From assembly GCF_002775205.1 (NCBI RefSeq), contig NC_036455.1, forward strand, positions 4,068,501 through 4,132,500: a DNA stretch of 64,000 nt, given 5' to 3'. Positions 37,101 through 47,511 of the stretch are shown piece after piece. A program made the translations under genes and the position numbers. Source of the DNA: Xiphophorus maculatus (taxonomy: Eukaryota; Chordata; Actinopteri; Cyprinodontiformes; Poeciliidae). A model generated the notes under the pieces. The model was not told the DNA's origin and made no database searches. It worked only from the letters and a program-made list of their open reading frames with translations. Position 1 is the stretch's first letter. Each line of letters begins with the position of its first letter.

Positions 37101-39388
37101 TGATTATTCACTACTGTTCTCCAACAAACCTCTGACGCCTTCACAAATGGAAAATCCAACTAATGTGAACGCTATTTACAAATTAGGTGGCCTCTGAAGG
37201 CAGTTGGTTTCTCTTATTTAGGGGTGACAAAGTAAAGGGGACTGAACAGAAATGCATGCCCACTTTTCAGACTTTTAATTATTAAAAAAATGTTTATTAT
37301 TCACCTTTTTCCCACCTTACTATCATCCAATCATGAAAATAAAATCCACTGAAGCTTGCTGGGGACAGAGTGACAAAACTTAAAAGTATCCAGACATTTT
37401 GAATAATTTTTCAAGTGATTCCTACAGACTTACAGCTGACTGTCTCTCCACCTTCAGGTTGCGGAGAGTGAAGATGGAGAAGAGGATTCTTGCAGATCAG
37501 GGGAACACGCTCGTTGACCTCTGCAAGGTGAGAGAGGCAAGTGAAGGCATCATGTGCAGTTGCACCTAAAATTATTCAACACCCCCAAAAATTTAGGTTT
37601 ATGAGCAAAATATAGAAGCATTCGAGGTGTTTGCAATAAACAAACCAAACTAAATTTAGTTGGTTCTCTAAACTCAACCCAAAGTGCCTCAAATGCAGTC
37701 TCAGAATTATTCAGCCTCTTTACTTTGTACGAGTTTTTTTTTGCTCTTTTGACCAAGTCGTCAGCTTTGTCCAGCATTCCTGAAGAATCTTATTTACAAT
37801 TCCAAAATTGTGTAAAAGCTTGATAACCTTATTTTATAACCAGAAACCAAAAATAAAAAAATACTCTTTGATTTTAAAATCAATTATTTTTAATGGGCTA
37901 AGCTAAATAAGGTAATTTGTTTCACATAGTTTTTGTAACTATAAACAGACCAAAGGAAGAAAAGGCTCTCAGGGTTGCAAAGGTTGCTGATCCACAGCAT
38001 CACTGAGCCACCGCCCTGCTTCTCTCTCAACAGGAAGTACCTTAATGTATGCCTCATTTTTCATGTCCAGATATGCTGACAAATGACGAAAGGTTCTGGT
38101 TTTGAGTCATCTGAATTTGCAAGTGCTTTTGGATCAAGCAAAATTGGTCCAAAAGCCATGGCTTTTGCTGGTGCTGGTCCTTTGTGGTCCAGGGAGGATT
38201 TTTGACCACTAACGTTCACAAATCTTGCTAATCTGGAAATTTGCCCTCCTATGCAATTCTGTTTGATTCTAATCTACCTTCACTACTTTATCTGAGATTT
38301 CTCCCATTGTATTGGATTTCTTTGGTTGTATTTCTACTGGGCCAATCAGCGAACAGAAGGAGAATTTGTGAACGATGACGTTGATTTTCTACTCTGTTTT
38401 AAATTTGTAGTCTGCTTGTGGTTTTAAGAATGATACCAGAGGAAGTGAACAAAGTCGTTCTGTCCATATTGGCCAAATATTGCATTAACATTAAAGCTGC
38501 AGTATGTAACTTTTATTATTATTTTTTACATAACTGCTAAAACTGTCACTATGTCATAACAGTATGATATGAGACAAATAATATGTTAAAAAAACATCAA
38601 GCTTCTCCGCTAGATTTTTCAGAAACAACCAATAAGAGTCAAGAGGAGGGTCTTAGCGATCTCAATCATGTCCATGTATGCGCTGCTCACACTTTCTCCC
38701 TTGTTGCACTTTCTTCTCATCAACCAAACGTGTCATGAATGCTTGGTGTAGTTAGCATGGCCACAGGTTTTCCTGTAGAAGTAAGTTGTTTCTCTGCCTT
38801 TAGCATGTTTAGCAGGGAGTGTATGAGCATGATTGGCAGCACTAAGACCCTCCTCCTGGCTCTAATTGGTTGTTTTTGGCTGGGAGTGGTGGATTTCTTC
38901 AGAGGAGTTTTCACAGATTACCTGTTTCGTATTAGTACAGTATTTTTATCAGACAAACGAGTCTCATCAGGACAGGTCCTCTAACTCATGGAACATGACT
39001 GTTTGAATTTGTTCACAGCAAACACCTGAACAATTGCGAATTTTGCCAATAAACCAAATTTTTCTAAATTGAAGATTGAATTGCTTTAGCTGCAACTGTA
39101 ACTCCCTGAAAACAAATCCTCGATCGAGCGTTGGTGTAATTCCTCCACCAAACTGGCGCGCAGATGCAGAGCCTGATGTACGACGTGCTGGCGGAGGTGC
39201 AGGGCTGCAGGGGGGAGCTGAACTCGCACATCGGCAGCCTGGTGAAGAACGTGGAGGAGCTGAGGGAGGGCTTCCGGTGCCTGATGCCGCTGCTGTCCAG
39301 CACGCTGTCCACACAGAACTCCTCCATCCGCCACCTGCTGAGAGAGAGGGAGGAGAAGAGCGAGTGTGTGAGCGGAGCAGAGGGGTAG
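28191..39388 (+). CDS. kcnn3: Small-conductance calcium-activated potassium channel, SK3-like (complete, 9 coding exons)
   Basis: This is a voltage-independent K+ channel opened by calcium through bound calmodulin. Exons: 28191-29051, 29860-29955, 31861-32148, 33011-33132, 34404-34545, 34620-34730, 36274-36401, 37458-37527 and 39164-39388, which sum to 680 codons plus stop. The ATG follows an in-frame TAA by 15 nt. The long N-terminus includes [11 protein letters not shown], close to the SK3 PEIVISSREDN. S1 to S6 follow, with pore signature [16 protein letters not shown]. The calmodulin-binding domain reads [16 protein letters not shown], then a coiled coil begins near LVDLCKMQ. The S3-S4 segment ([17 protein letters not shown]) differs strongly from other SK channels. 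Subtype rests on the N-terminus, the C-terminal coiled coil and linkage to 1q-type genes; other SK subtypes remain possible. Confidence 0.93.
29361..29690. mobile_element. MITE with CACTGCAAAAA ends, copy A (full length)
   Basis: It starts cactgcaaaaataccaaatc and ends with the inverse 'ttgtttttgcaat'. Inside, 'aactaacttacaagtaactt' is mirrored by 'gaaaagttactgtcttactt', so the element is a near-complete imperfect palindrome. It lies in kcnn3 intron 1. Relatives are at 30440-30650, 31449-31778, 36908-37075 and 52967-53141. Confidence 0.75.
30440..30650. mobile_element. MITE of the CACTGCAAAAA family, copy B (partial)
   Basis: The right half is well preserved (cttacttgtaagttagtttt, ending gtgtttctgcagtg). 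The left part is degraded. It lies in kcnn3 intron 2. Confidence 0.65.
31281..31410. repeat. 30-bp minisatellite of palindromic units, 4.3 copies
   Basis: Four consecutive 30-bp units start at 31281, 31311, 31341 and 31371, and a 10-bp partial unit follows at 31401. Within each unit ctgtggtat is the inverse of ataccacag, so every unit can fold into a 9-bp stem. The first three units are identical; the fourth differs at its end. It lies in kcnn3 intron 2. Confidence 0.95.
31449..31778. mobile_element. MITE of the CACTGCAAAAA family, copy C
   Basis: It begins acacaaaattttaccaagta and ends with the inverse 'aagattttgtgta'. It carries the same 'actaacttacaag...cttttcagcaagata' core as copies A and D. 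It ends about 80 bp before kcnn3 exon 3. Confidence 0.7.
32276..32481. mobile_element. 206-bp palindromic hAT-type MITE with perfect 8-bp target duplication
   Basis: The ends are inverted: cagtgtttccccaccctggt on the left and the complement of tgggaaacactg on the right. Much of the element is a palindrome (catgttttag...ctaaaacatg). The duplicated target ttataaag at 32268-32275 and 32482-32489 is perfect, and its 8-bp length fits hAT. It has no coding capacity and lies in kcnn3 intron 3. Confidence 0.88.
33133..34403. other. kcnn3 intron 4
   Basis: Nearly two thirds of this intron is the hAT-type element at 33560-34363. The rest includes a short GC-richer scrap around 33399-33470 of unknown origin. 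I see no further exon. Confidence 0.6.
33560..34363 (-). mobile_element. hAT-type non-autonomous element, copy 1 (inverted relative to copy 2)
   Basis: It is bounded by ccgtgatgtcagtaacg on the left and aaagtaactatgccatcgttg on the right, with a perfect 8-bp target duplication, ggttgaca (33552-33559 and 34364-34371). The ends match those of the element at 58646-59344 in reverse orientation. A plus-strand frame at 33747-34010 contains [16 protein letters not shown], which is weakly BED-like and may be a transposase scrap. The element ends 40 bp from kcnn3 exon 5. Confidence 0.85.
34731..36273. other. kcnn3 intron 6
   Basis: AT-rich, with a tract of aataatcgatt motifs around 35835-35945 resembling the one at 1650-1735. 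No exon is recognised between the segment ending HISKR and the calmodulin-binding exon at 36274. Confidence 0.5.
36908..37075. mobile_element. MITE of the CACTGCAAAAA family, copy D (left half)
   Basis: It retains 'ctagtttgtagtgcaaatat', 'aactaacttacaagtaactt' and 'gccagattattttacttcta'. The right half and outer ends are missing. It lies in kcnn3 intron 7. Confidence 0.65.
37528..39163. other. kcnn3 intron 8
   Basis: AT-rich. 38495-38960, beginning 'taaagctgcagtatgtaact', looks like a degraded interspersed repeat of a type common in fish. I see no additional coiled-coil exon. Confidence 0.45.
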
Positions 39389-39700
39389 AAAGGCACAGTG
39401 GGGAGGAGAAGAACCCGGTTTCAGGAGGTTTCTATTGAAAATTGCACTATGGCGGCCATGCTGGGGCAGATTTCCTGACTCAGGTGTTGGACAGGTTTGT
39501 ACTGATGTGCAATATATATATATATAAAACATTATATGTAGCAGAAATACAAACATATGTAGAAATTTGTCCCAGCTCACTTCTTCTCAAGGTATTTCTC
39601 CTGGACTAACACAAAACGTTTCACTGATATTATATTGAAGTCTAATGGTGCGTTCACACCAAACGCTTCTGACGCTTCAAGTTCGACGCGTGTGCACTTT

Positions 39701-40488
39701 TGGTGCGTTCACACCAAACGCGCTTTGAGCATCAGGTGCGTGTGGTTTACATTCAAAATCTATGCGGAGCTTCGGACGCTCTTGACGCTCTTGACGCTTC
39801 GTATGCTCCAAACGGTTCAAATTGCGCCACGCTAGACGCTCGAAACACGGCAAATGGCCCTCGACGCGCCTCGACATAGGCTGCGTTCACACTGCGGCAT
39901 AAAGTGACCCAATTCTGATTTTTTGCCGCAGCCATTCACACTTCCAGATATATGCGACCTGTATGTGTTCTCCAGTGAACGAGCAAACGGCCTGAAAGTA
40001 GAGGGCGCAATGAGGTCAGCATTCTCAGCGTTCTGCCAACCGCCATGAAAAGAAGAAGAGCTCAGTGTGCGACATGGATGTGAACATGGATGCTAACGAT
40101 GGAGCATAGCTTACACATTTGTTGTTGTTGTCCGACCGAAGCAGCATTTTAACAAATTAATCCTCATTACAGTCCATCATGGTTGTTGTTATTCTTTCTG
40201 CGAAATAGGATGCAGAATAGTGGTGTTTGTTGAGTATCATTGACATTCAGGTCGGATGAATGCGACGCATTTGAATCGGATAAGTATCGGACATCCAAGT
40301 GGACTTGTTCGCATTCGAAATGAATCCGACCTGTGTTGTTCAGACTGTCATGAAAAGACCAGATACAGGTCGCATTACGTCAAAAGAATTGGAATTGGGT
40401 CACTTCAGGCTGCAGTGTGAACGCAGCCAAAGTTGAACGTAAACCAGATGCGCCTGACGCTCAAAACGCGTTTGGTGTGAACGCACCA
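39701..40488. mobile_element. Outer MITE with TGGTGCGTTCACACC ends
   Basis: The left end tggtgcgttcacaccaaacg is matched in inverse by the right end (cgtttggtgtgaacgcacca). The similarity continues for about 50 bp inward on both sides. A second partial left end lies immediately upstream at 39646-39700. Another MITE (39879-40428) is inserted within it. No target duplication is obvious. Confidence 0.8.
39879..40428. mobile_element. Inner MITE with GGCTGCGTTCACACTGC ends
   Basis: The left end ggctgcgttcacactgcggc and the right end (the inverse of gtgtgaacgcagcc) extend inward through aagtgacccaatt / aattgggtcactt. The element sits wholly inside the 39701-40488 element, so it inserted later. It has no coding capacity. 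Confidence 0.8.
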
Positions 40489-40667
40489 TTATGGATTTAA
40501 AGTTGATCCTAATCAAGTAAAATTTTACAGTTGACCTGATACGACGTAATTGAGGCCCTGTGGATTATTTTCTTCAGGTTATTTAATTGTTTTTAAGCAT
40601 CTGTTTTGTTTTTTCTTTTAAGAAACTGTTATTCCTCATCTATAAAAACTGTATTTTCTGACCGTGA

Positions 40668-40673
40668 AATAAA
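40668..40673 (+). promoter_or_regulatory. Polyadenylation signal of kcnn3
   Basis: A canonical AATAAA 1.3 kb after the kcnn3 stop, just beyond the nested MITEs. It is the first strong canonical signal in the 3'UTR that I noticed. Confidence 0.6.
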
Positions 40674-40690
40674 CACTTCGTACATTTTAA

Positions 40691-42355
40691 CAGCTTCGTA
40701 TTGTGTTAAAAGCATGCAACATGACTATATAAACTCCAATTTATATATTTTTATGTCTGTTTAAGTAACATTCTTTGAATTTCAGTAGAATAGATTCACC
40801 TTTTTGGGTTATGTTTCTAAAATTATAAAGCAACACTTTTGTGAATGTTTCCAAAAAGATTCATTCATTCATTTGTTAAAGACATTTTTCAGTTTTCAGA
40901 GCAGCTTTGCTGGCATAAATTTGAAAATCATCCAGCCGTTAATTTGTTGCACAACTTCAAAAAGTTGGCTTCATTCAAACTAATGAAAACCCAAAATTTA
41001 GACCTTTGGAAAATGAAAAGATATCACAACAGAACAAAATACAGATAAATATTTGGTGAAACTGCTGTCTTGACACCCTCCGCAATTTGGAAGATAATTG
41101 CTAAAAAAAAAATACTATTCAAAGTCATGTAAACCAGCTTATTAATAGAATGTTTAGTGGAAGGAAAAATCTGGTATAACCACAACATTGACAGGATTGT
41201 GAAGCCAAACATTCAAGAATTTTGAGGAAGATTCATAGTGCAGACTGAGGCTGGAGCTGGTAATTAAAGAGCCACTACAGGTATGTACAGGCTGCAACTG
41301 TTGCTTTAACTTTAATAATCCACTTTTGAACTAGAAATGTAAAGAATTAAAGTATATTTCGCACTTAATTTGTAAAGCAAGGTCCCTTAACCTGGAAAGG
41401 CACAATATTAATCTTGTTTAAGGTTCAGTGTGAAGTTTTGGATCAGGATTTAATTATGAAGTCACATCATCTGCTGATGTTGACCCACTAATTTATAATA
41501 AAATCAGCGCTTCATGAATTCCTTCTACTGATGAGATTTATCTTCTCAGATGTTACTTTTTATAGGTATATGTTTGAGTAAAATGAACATTGTTATTTTA
41601 TTGTAGGAACTACTGACATGTCTCCGAAATTCCAAGCAAATATTCAGTATTTATTTGCAGAAACTGAGAAATGATCAAAATAACAAAAAAGATGCAGTTC
41701 TTTCAGACCTCAAATAATACAAAGAAAACAAGTTTATGTTCATTTAGAAACAACAATACTAATGTTTTAACTAAAGAAGAGTTCAGGATTCAATATTTGG
41801 TGGAATAACCAGAAAGTTTTCAGTGTGGTTCACTGCAGTGGTCTAATTTTTTTTAGAGCTGCATGTTGTAATGTGGAAATTTTACCATTCAGCCTAAATT
41901 TCTGCATTTAAATAATTTCTAATGCCAAATTTTTAATAAAGCTCAACTCATGACACTGTGTAGTCAATACTAGTGTCACGTTATGGAGTTAGTAGTGATG
42001 CTAACTTAGACCCAGTTTAGAAAATAACACTTTATTTTAAGGTGTGTTCACAAGACTGACATGACAGCATCATAACCATGAAGTATTTATGAATGTTTAT
42101 GCTTATTGTCATTCAGTAGGTCAACACTTTTAAGGCAACTTTATGTTAAAAGTGTCATTAATTACCAAATGATAGTAATTATCAAACATTCATGTTCATT
42201 ACAGCATCATGTCAGTGTTATGTACATCCCTCCAAGTGTTACAGAAATTAACTTTACCAAATACAGAGCTTTAGTTTACAAGATATGAATCAATAAACTA
42301 AGTAGAAATGCAGTAAGAACCACACAGTGATTCCTTGATTTAGCCAAAACAACAT
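40691..42355. other. Intergenic DNA between the convergent kcnn3 and rps27 3' ends
   Basis: AT-rich with no gene. The second copy of the ACACTTTATTT MITE lies at 42025-42243. Confidence 0.6.
42025..42243. mobile_element. MITE with ACACTTTATTT-type ends, copy 2 (short)
   Basis: It begins taacactttattttaaggtg and then 'cacaagactgacatgacagc'. The right side mirrors this with 'gcatcatgtcagtgttatgt' and ends near 'ccaagtgtta'. It is a shorter version of the element at 2152-2565. Confidence 0.65.
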
Positions 42356-42361
42356 TTTATT
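42356..42361 (-). promoter_or_regulatory. Polyadenylation signal of rps27
   Basis: AATAAA on the minus strand, about 200 bp after the rps27 stop codon at 42560-42562. Confidence 0.6.
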
Positions 42362-42559
42362 AAGAGAGACGGGGTTGGAGGGTGGAGTTACAGCAACAAC
42401 CAATTGGTCAACATGAGCAGTGGAAACGCGTCCCCTGTCTTCTTCTTCTTGTTTCAAGTCGGGACCACAGGTTCCGCCGTCGCAATCGTCCCGGAGGCAG
42501 GAGACGCTAATATCAACCGGTCCATCCCATCCTCTCCCCTCCAGCTTCAGGGAGAACAG

Positions 42560-45500
42560 TTAGTGCTGCTTCCTCCTGAATGAGCACCCTGCCGGAGGAA
42601 ACGACACGTTAGCTCATCGCTGACAAAAGAGGAGCCTCACCGAGCAGAAATACTGCCGACTGGGCACGGCTATTGTGTGGCGTAGAGCTGCTGATCAGGA
42701 TCTGTCCTGGTTTTACTGGAATATTTTTAAGTCTACAAAGGTACATTTGGTTTGTCCTCAGCCTTCGAAAGGGGGAAGCCATGGTTGGAGCTCAACCCTT
42801 CTGCAAACTGAGGTTAATCTGGCACTGGAATGAGATTGGAAAACCACGAAGGAGGAAGTCCAGTCACTTAGCAGTGCGGAAAAACTGTGACAAATAATCC
42901 TTGGCAAACTCTTCATAGTAATTGAAATTTCCACAAAAATGTAAAAATAATTTACTATAACAGACAATGTCAGTCTTTGTTATTTTAAAATATAGGGGCT
43001 TTGCAAACAGATGGAAAAACCAGAGGACTACATGAGATTTTTAAGCTATGGTGAAGGGTGTCAAATATGGAAAAATATGTATATATGGTCATGTTTTCCC
43101 AAGCTTAAACATCTGAGAAATGTTTTAATCAAAGTCCAAGCTTTGCCAAAATGTGCAGAAAAGATTTAAGTTTACAAATTAAAGCTGCAAGCAGCCTCGG
43201 GCGGCCCTCGCAGCAAGCGCCGCTCCGGCCTATTGGCCACCGCGGGGGTTCCGGCCACCGCAGAAGCTCTCGCGCGTTTTCCAGAGCCGCAGCCCGCTCG
43301 CAAGCGCGGAAGCTCCGGCGCCGTCTCCAGCACCGCCGCCCGCCAGCCGCCGCAGAAGCTGTCTCGCATTTTCCCCGCCCGGCCACCGGGCGACACGCGT
43401 GAATGCGTTCGGCGGCGATCCCCGACGACTGTCAAAAAATCTGGCGCAGATCGGTCGATGCGTCGAGGAGATACAGCCGATGTATTAACTTAGGGGGCGC
43501 AGTGGAGCCAAATTACATCTCAATCCCGTTGGGCTCTTTAGAGGTGAACAAAGGTCATACATATCCAGTTTGGAGCCAATCGGATGATCCATGTGTGAAT
43601 TAGAGCCAAACGTATGAATATGGCGAGGGACTGATATTCGCCGTTTGGCCACGCCCACATGGTTCAGCCAGAAGCGAGCAATGACAGACCTCATCATCCG
43701 AATCATCTTGATTAGGTCAAGAGAGCCATAAACGGAGCTTTCCAAGGAAAAAAACGGCACTTCCGGTTCCGAGGGGGCGGGGCTTAGATGACGTCATAAT
43801 ATGATGACATAGGGTCGTCAGGGATCCCGCCAGGGTCACTCGTGCAAAGTTTGGTGCAGAAGCTATCGACCGTTCACAGTAGAATTACAAATTTTTAATT
43901 TTTTCCTACATTACAAAATTGAACTCTGTAGGGCAATGCTGCCCTCTGGTGTCGAATTACTGAAATAATGAAACTATTTCAGTAATTTCAGTTATTCGAC
44001 ACCAGAGGGCAGCATTGCCCTACACATGACAAAGCCCTTTGTATTACACAGTCGATCACAGGGGAACTTTGAGCCTTGCTAACCCCCCTTCCACATGTTC
44101 AAATGTCACCATATTGATAACTTTGAATCAGACATGCCTTATGATCAGACTGACCGAGTTTGAAGTCGATCAATCGAAATCCCTAGGAGGAGTTCGATCA
44201 AATACGAAGGCTGTAAAAGTCAAAATCGAGGTCAAATGAAATTCAATCTAAAATGGCCGACTTCCTGTTGGGTTTAGAGCATGGCTCTAAGAGACTTTTT
44301 TGTACGTCCCGACAAGATACACATGTGTACCAAGTTTCGTAATCCTAGGATAAAGCATGGCATGGGGCTGTTCATTTAAAATACTCTAGGGGTCGCTATA
44401 GAGAAATTAGGCCACGCCCACCAAATTTTGTTATGAATTCCTGTCGGTGGGTGTACAAGGATCCATCCTAGTGAGTTTGAAGCAGCTGGGCCCGAAATTG
44501 TGGAGTTCAGAGCCAAACGAAATTCGACGGCGTTCGCAACGCCGCCACGCCCACCTGCTTCATCGCAGCCGGTCGGGGTTGGAATAACTCAACACACCAA
44601 CATGTCTTCTGTCTCTGGACACAGTTTCATGTTGATTAGGTCAAAGGGCTAAGATAGCGACCGTTCACAGTAAAACATGACACTTCCTGTTCTCAGGGGG
44701 CGTGGCCTACTTAAAAAAATAATTTCACCACAGGGTATTTTAGGACACCCGATGACGATCAATCAATGAAAGTTTGGTCCCTCTCTGTGTTTTTGTATAG
44801 GAAATATAAGAGTTTCGTGTTTCATGGCGAGTAGGTGAACTTTGACCCCTGCTAACCCCCCTTCAGCAAGCTCATACAGTCACCAATTTGATAACTTTAA
44901 ATCAGACATGCCTTATGATCAGACTGACCGAGTTTGAAGCCGATCAATCGAAATCCCTAGGAGGAGTTCGATCAAATACGAAGGCTGTAAACGTCAAACT
45001 CGAGGTCCAAAATGGACCTTCAATACAACATGGCCGACTTCCTGTTGGGTTTAGAGCATGGCTCCAAGAGACTTTTTGTACGTCCTGAAAAGATACACAT
45101 ATGTACCAAGTTTCGTAATTCTAGGATAAAGCATGGCCTGGGGCTGTTCATTTAAAATACTCTAGGGGTCGCTATAGAGAAATTAGGCCACGCCCACCAA
45201 ATTTTGTTATGAATTCCTGTCGGTGGGTGGATAAGGATCCATCCTAGTGAGTTTGGAGCAGCTGGGCCCGAAATTGTGGAATTCAGAGCCAAACGAAATT
45301 CGACGGCGTTCGCAACGCCGCCACGCCCACCTGCTTCATCGCAGCCGGTAGGGGTTGGATTACTCAACACACCAACATGTCTTCTGTCTCTGGACACAGT
45401 TTCATGTTGATTAGGTCAAAGGGCTAAGATAGCGACCGTTCACAGTAAAACATGACACTTCCTGTTCTCAGGGGGCGTGGCCTACTTAAAAAAATAATTT

Positions 45501-47476
45501 CACCACAGGGTATTTTAGGACACCCGATGACGACCAATCTCTGAAAGTTTGGTCCCTCTCTGTGTTTTTGTATAGGAAATATAAGAGTTTCGTGTTTCAT
45601 GGCGAGTAGGTGAACTTTGACCCCTGCTAACCCCCCTTCAACATACTCCAAAACTCACCAATTTGATAACTTTAAATCAAACATGCCTTATGATCAGACT
45701 GACCAAGTTTGAAGCCGATCAATCGAATTCCCTAGGAGGAGTTCGATCAAATACGAAGGCTGTAAACGTCAAAATCGAGGAAAAAAATGGACGTTCAAGA
45801 CAAAATGGCCGACTTCCTGTGATAGTTGGCTAATAACATTAAATGTAAGTTCTGAGTCTTTTGGGGAGCTCTACAAGTGTACCAAATTTCATGTCTCTAC
45901 GATGAAATACGTTCATACCATTGTGTCAACAGAAAATTGCTAGTTGCCGCCGTTGAGCAATTTTTTTTGCGATTTTTGCGACAACTTTAAAATTCAAAAT
46001 TTTTAATTTTTCTAGTCGCGACCGCCAAGTTTGGTGAGTTTTTGAATATGATAAAGCCCCCAAAAAGGCACACGAAGAGGTGGGAAGAATAATAATAATA
46101 ATAATAATAATAAACAGTACAGATACAATAGGCCTTCGCAGCGCTTTGCTGCTCGGGCCTAATAAACACCCTATATGAATGCTACTGTATGCCCTTTTAA
46201 TGCACTGAACAGTTATTTACTGAGTATTCACACAGGACTGGCACCGTTTCTAACTTATGGACCTCTAGGTACTTAAATCAGCTGCTTCAGAATCTAAACC
46301 ACTAAAGAGTTTTAAAACTTTACTAAATATGGGTTCTTTAAAGCACAGCCTGTGATCTTTGGTATTGTTTCTAAATCTAAAAAAACCCCAGCAGCTTCAA
46401 AGCTTTGTTTGGTGGTATCTAGTTTAAGAACTCAACTGCAACATAAATATTTCAATGCCAGCTCAAATCCTGCCCCTTTTAATTAACGTAAAAACAAGAA
46501 GTAGTTTGAAATTTGCATATCGCATTTTTGACTGGTGTTTGTGTGCAGATACTGACCCTCTGTGAGACGTGCTTTGCCTCCAGTTGGCTGACACAGGACT
46601 GTTGAACAGCCCACACACAGCACAACTGTCTGAGCATGGCTGAACACCGTCGTGATCTTGTAGCATCCTGCAGAAAAAAAAAATACAAAACTCCCGAGTT
46701 TTACAAACCTGATCTTAATTGATTTACTTACATCTACAAAAAGATGTGCAAAGACGCACGTACCTGGACATTTGACATCCATAAAGTAGGAGTTGGGACT
46801 CTGGACGAGACGCTTCTTCTTGTGCCTCCTCTTCTCCTCCTCAGGGGATGGGTGCAACAAGTCTTTTGCGAGCTAAATTACAAAGGAGGAAATAAAATAG
46901 ACGAGATCAGCGACATAACACGAGACAAAAACTTAAAAGCAGGGACTCAAAAATCAAAAATAGCTTTTGTAAAATTTACGTTATGAGTGACGCAGTGCAT
47001 ATTGACTGAATTATTTGGCCAAAATTGAGGCCGACATACGTCTGGCTCCGCTTTAGCATCGCTGCGTTGGCCCGCTCGGGCCCACATTTTGGCCTACCTA
47101 CCCTACATTAGATAACACTCTGCGTATTTATTACAAATCAATGTTTACATAACCACAAACGGGCGTTTAGGTAACTCTAAACCTTATTATCGCGGTTAAA
47201 CTACGACAGTTATCATCCGGCGTCTGTATTCAGCTTCTCCGATAAACTGGCTCCATGTTTGCGGTGTGCGCGCAGCCATCTTGTCTCACAACGCGCTCGA
47301 GATGGGTTTGAAAAATGATTAAAAACCAGCATTTTCGGCCGGATTAAACCGACTCAAAGTGGCACGAATCGAAGCAGTAATTTCTTCTGAAACTGTTCAG
47401 CCCTGTACTATGGCTCTAATAATCGATTTGAAGCATAAATGACGGATTTCATCCGCCTCCTGATACTCACTGGCAT
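42560..47476 (-). CDS. rps27: 40S ribosomal protein S27 (eS27), complete
   Basis: This is a small-subunit ribosomal protein with a C4 zinc finger. Four coding exons on the minus strand: 47471-47476 (ATG CCA only), 46764-46872, 46557-46667 and 42560-42588, giving exactly 84 codons plus stop, the size of eS27. The product starts [20 protein letters not shown]. The zinc ligands are in KCPGCYK and LCVGCST, and the C-terminus is CSFRRKQH. The two-codon first exon and split zinc knuckle match the known vertebrate gene. Intron 3 is enlarged to 4 kb by a repeat, isolating the last eight codons. The residues (AKD and SPEEE) match S27 better than S27-like. A 5'TOP-like tract precedes the start. Confidence 0.97.
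43927..44024. repeat. Long inverted repeat (30-bp perfect arms) inside the 3-kb repeat
   Basis: The arms at 43927-43956 and 43995-44024 are perfect 30-bp inverse complements (start tgtagggcaatgctgccctc). A second inner stem, ttactgaaata / tatttcagtaa, follows. This looks like a small palindromic MITE inserted in the larger element. Confidence 0.92.
46093..46113. repeat. (AAT)n microsatellite
   Basis: An uninterrupted AAT tract just before the terminal hairpin of the 3-kb repeat; probably part of that element's tail. Confidence 0.85.
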
Positions 47477-47500
47477 GTTGGCGAGTAAATAGCCGCTGCC

Positions 47501-47509
47501 GAAAAGGAG
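47501..47509 (-). promoter_or_regulatory. 5'TOP-like pyrimidine tract of rps27
   Basis: On the minus strand CTCCTTTTC lies about 25-33 nt upstream of the ATG. Ribosomal protein mRNAs characteristically start with C followed by a pyrimidine tract, the basis of growth-dependent translation control through mTOR and LARP1. The exact transcription start is inferred. Confidence 0.6.
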
Positions 47510-47511
47510 GA

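Larger units (their letters stand above)
39389..40690 (+). other. kcnn3 3'UTR interrupted by nested MITEs
   Basis: This follows the TAG at 39386-39388 and runs to the AATAAA at 40668-40673. More than half is transposon sequence (39701-40488). A short TA repeat lies near 39513-39525. Confidence 0.6.
43183..46164. mobile_element. 3-kb GC-rich interspersed repeat with internal 774-bp tandem copies
   Basis: It starts with a small stem (gctgcaagcagc) and a GC-rich head (43190-43400). It ends with (AAT)n followed by a hairpin, ggccttcgcagc...gctgctcgggcc, and 'taataa'. Inside, a unit starting near 'gctaacccccctt' (44079, 44851, 45626) repeats at 773-775 bp, giving about 2.3 copies. Phrases such as 'ggccacgcccacc' and 'atgttgattaggtcaaa' recur. 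I recognise this style of repeat from fish genomes but cannot name its class. No transposase or reverse transcriptase is visible. It fills rps27 intron 3. Confidence 0.75.

Noticed and set aside
39086..39580. Antisense ORFs over the last kcnn3 exon
   Set aside because: Shadow frames of the coiled-coil exon, extending into the 3'UTR.
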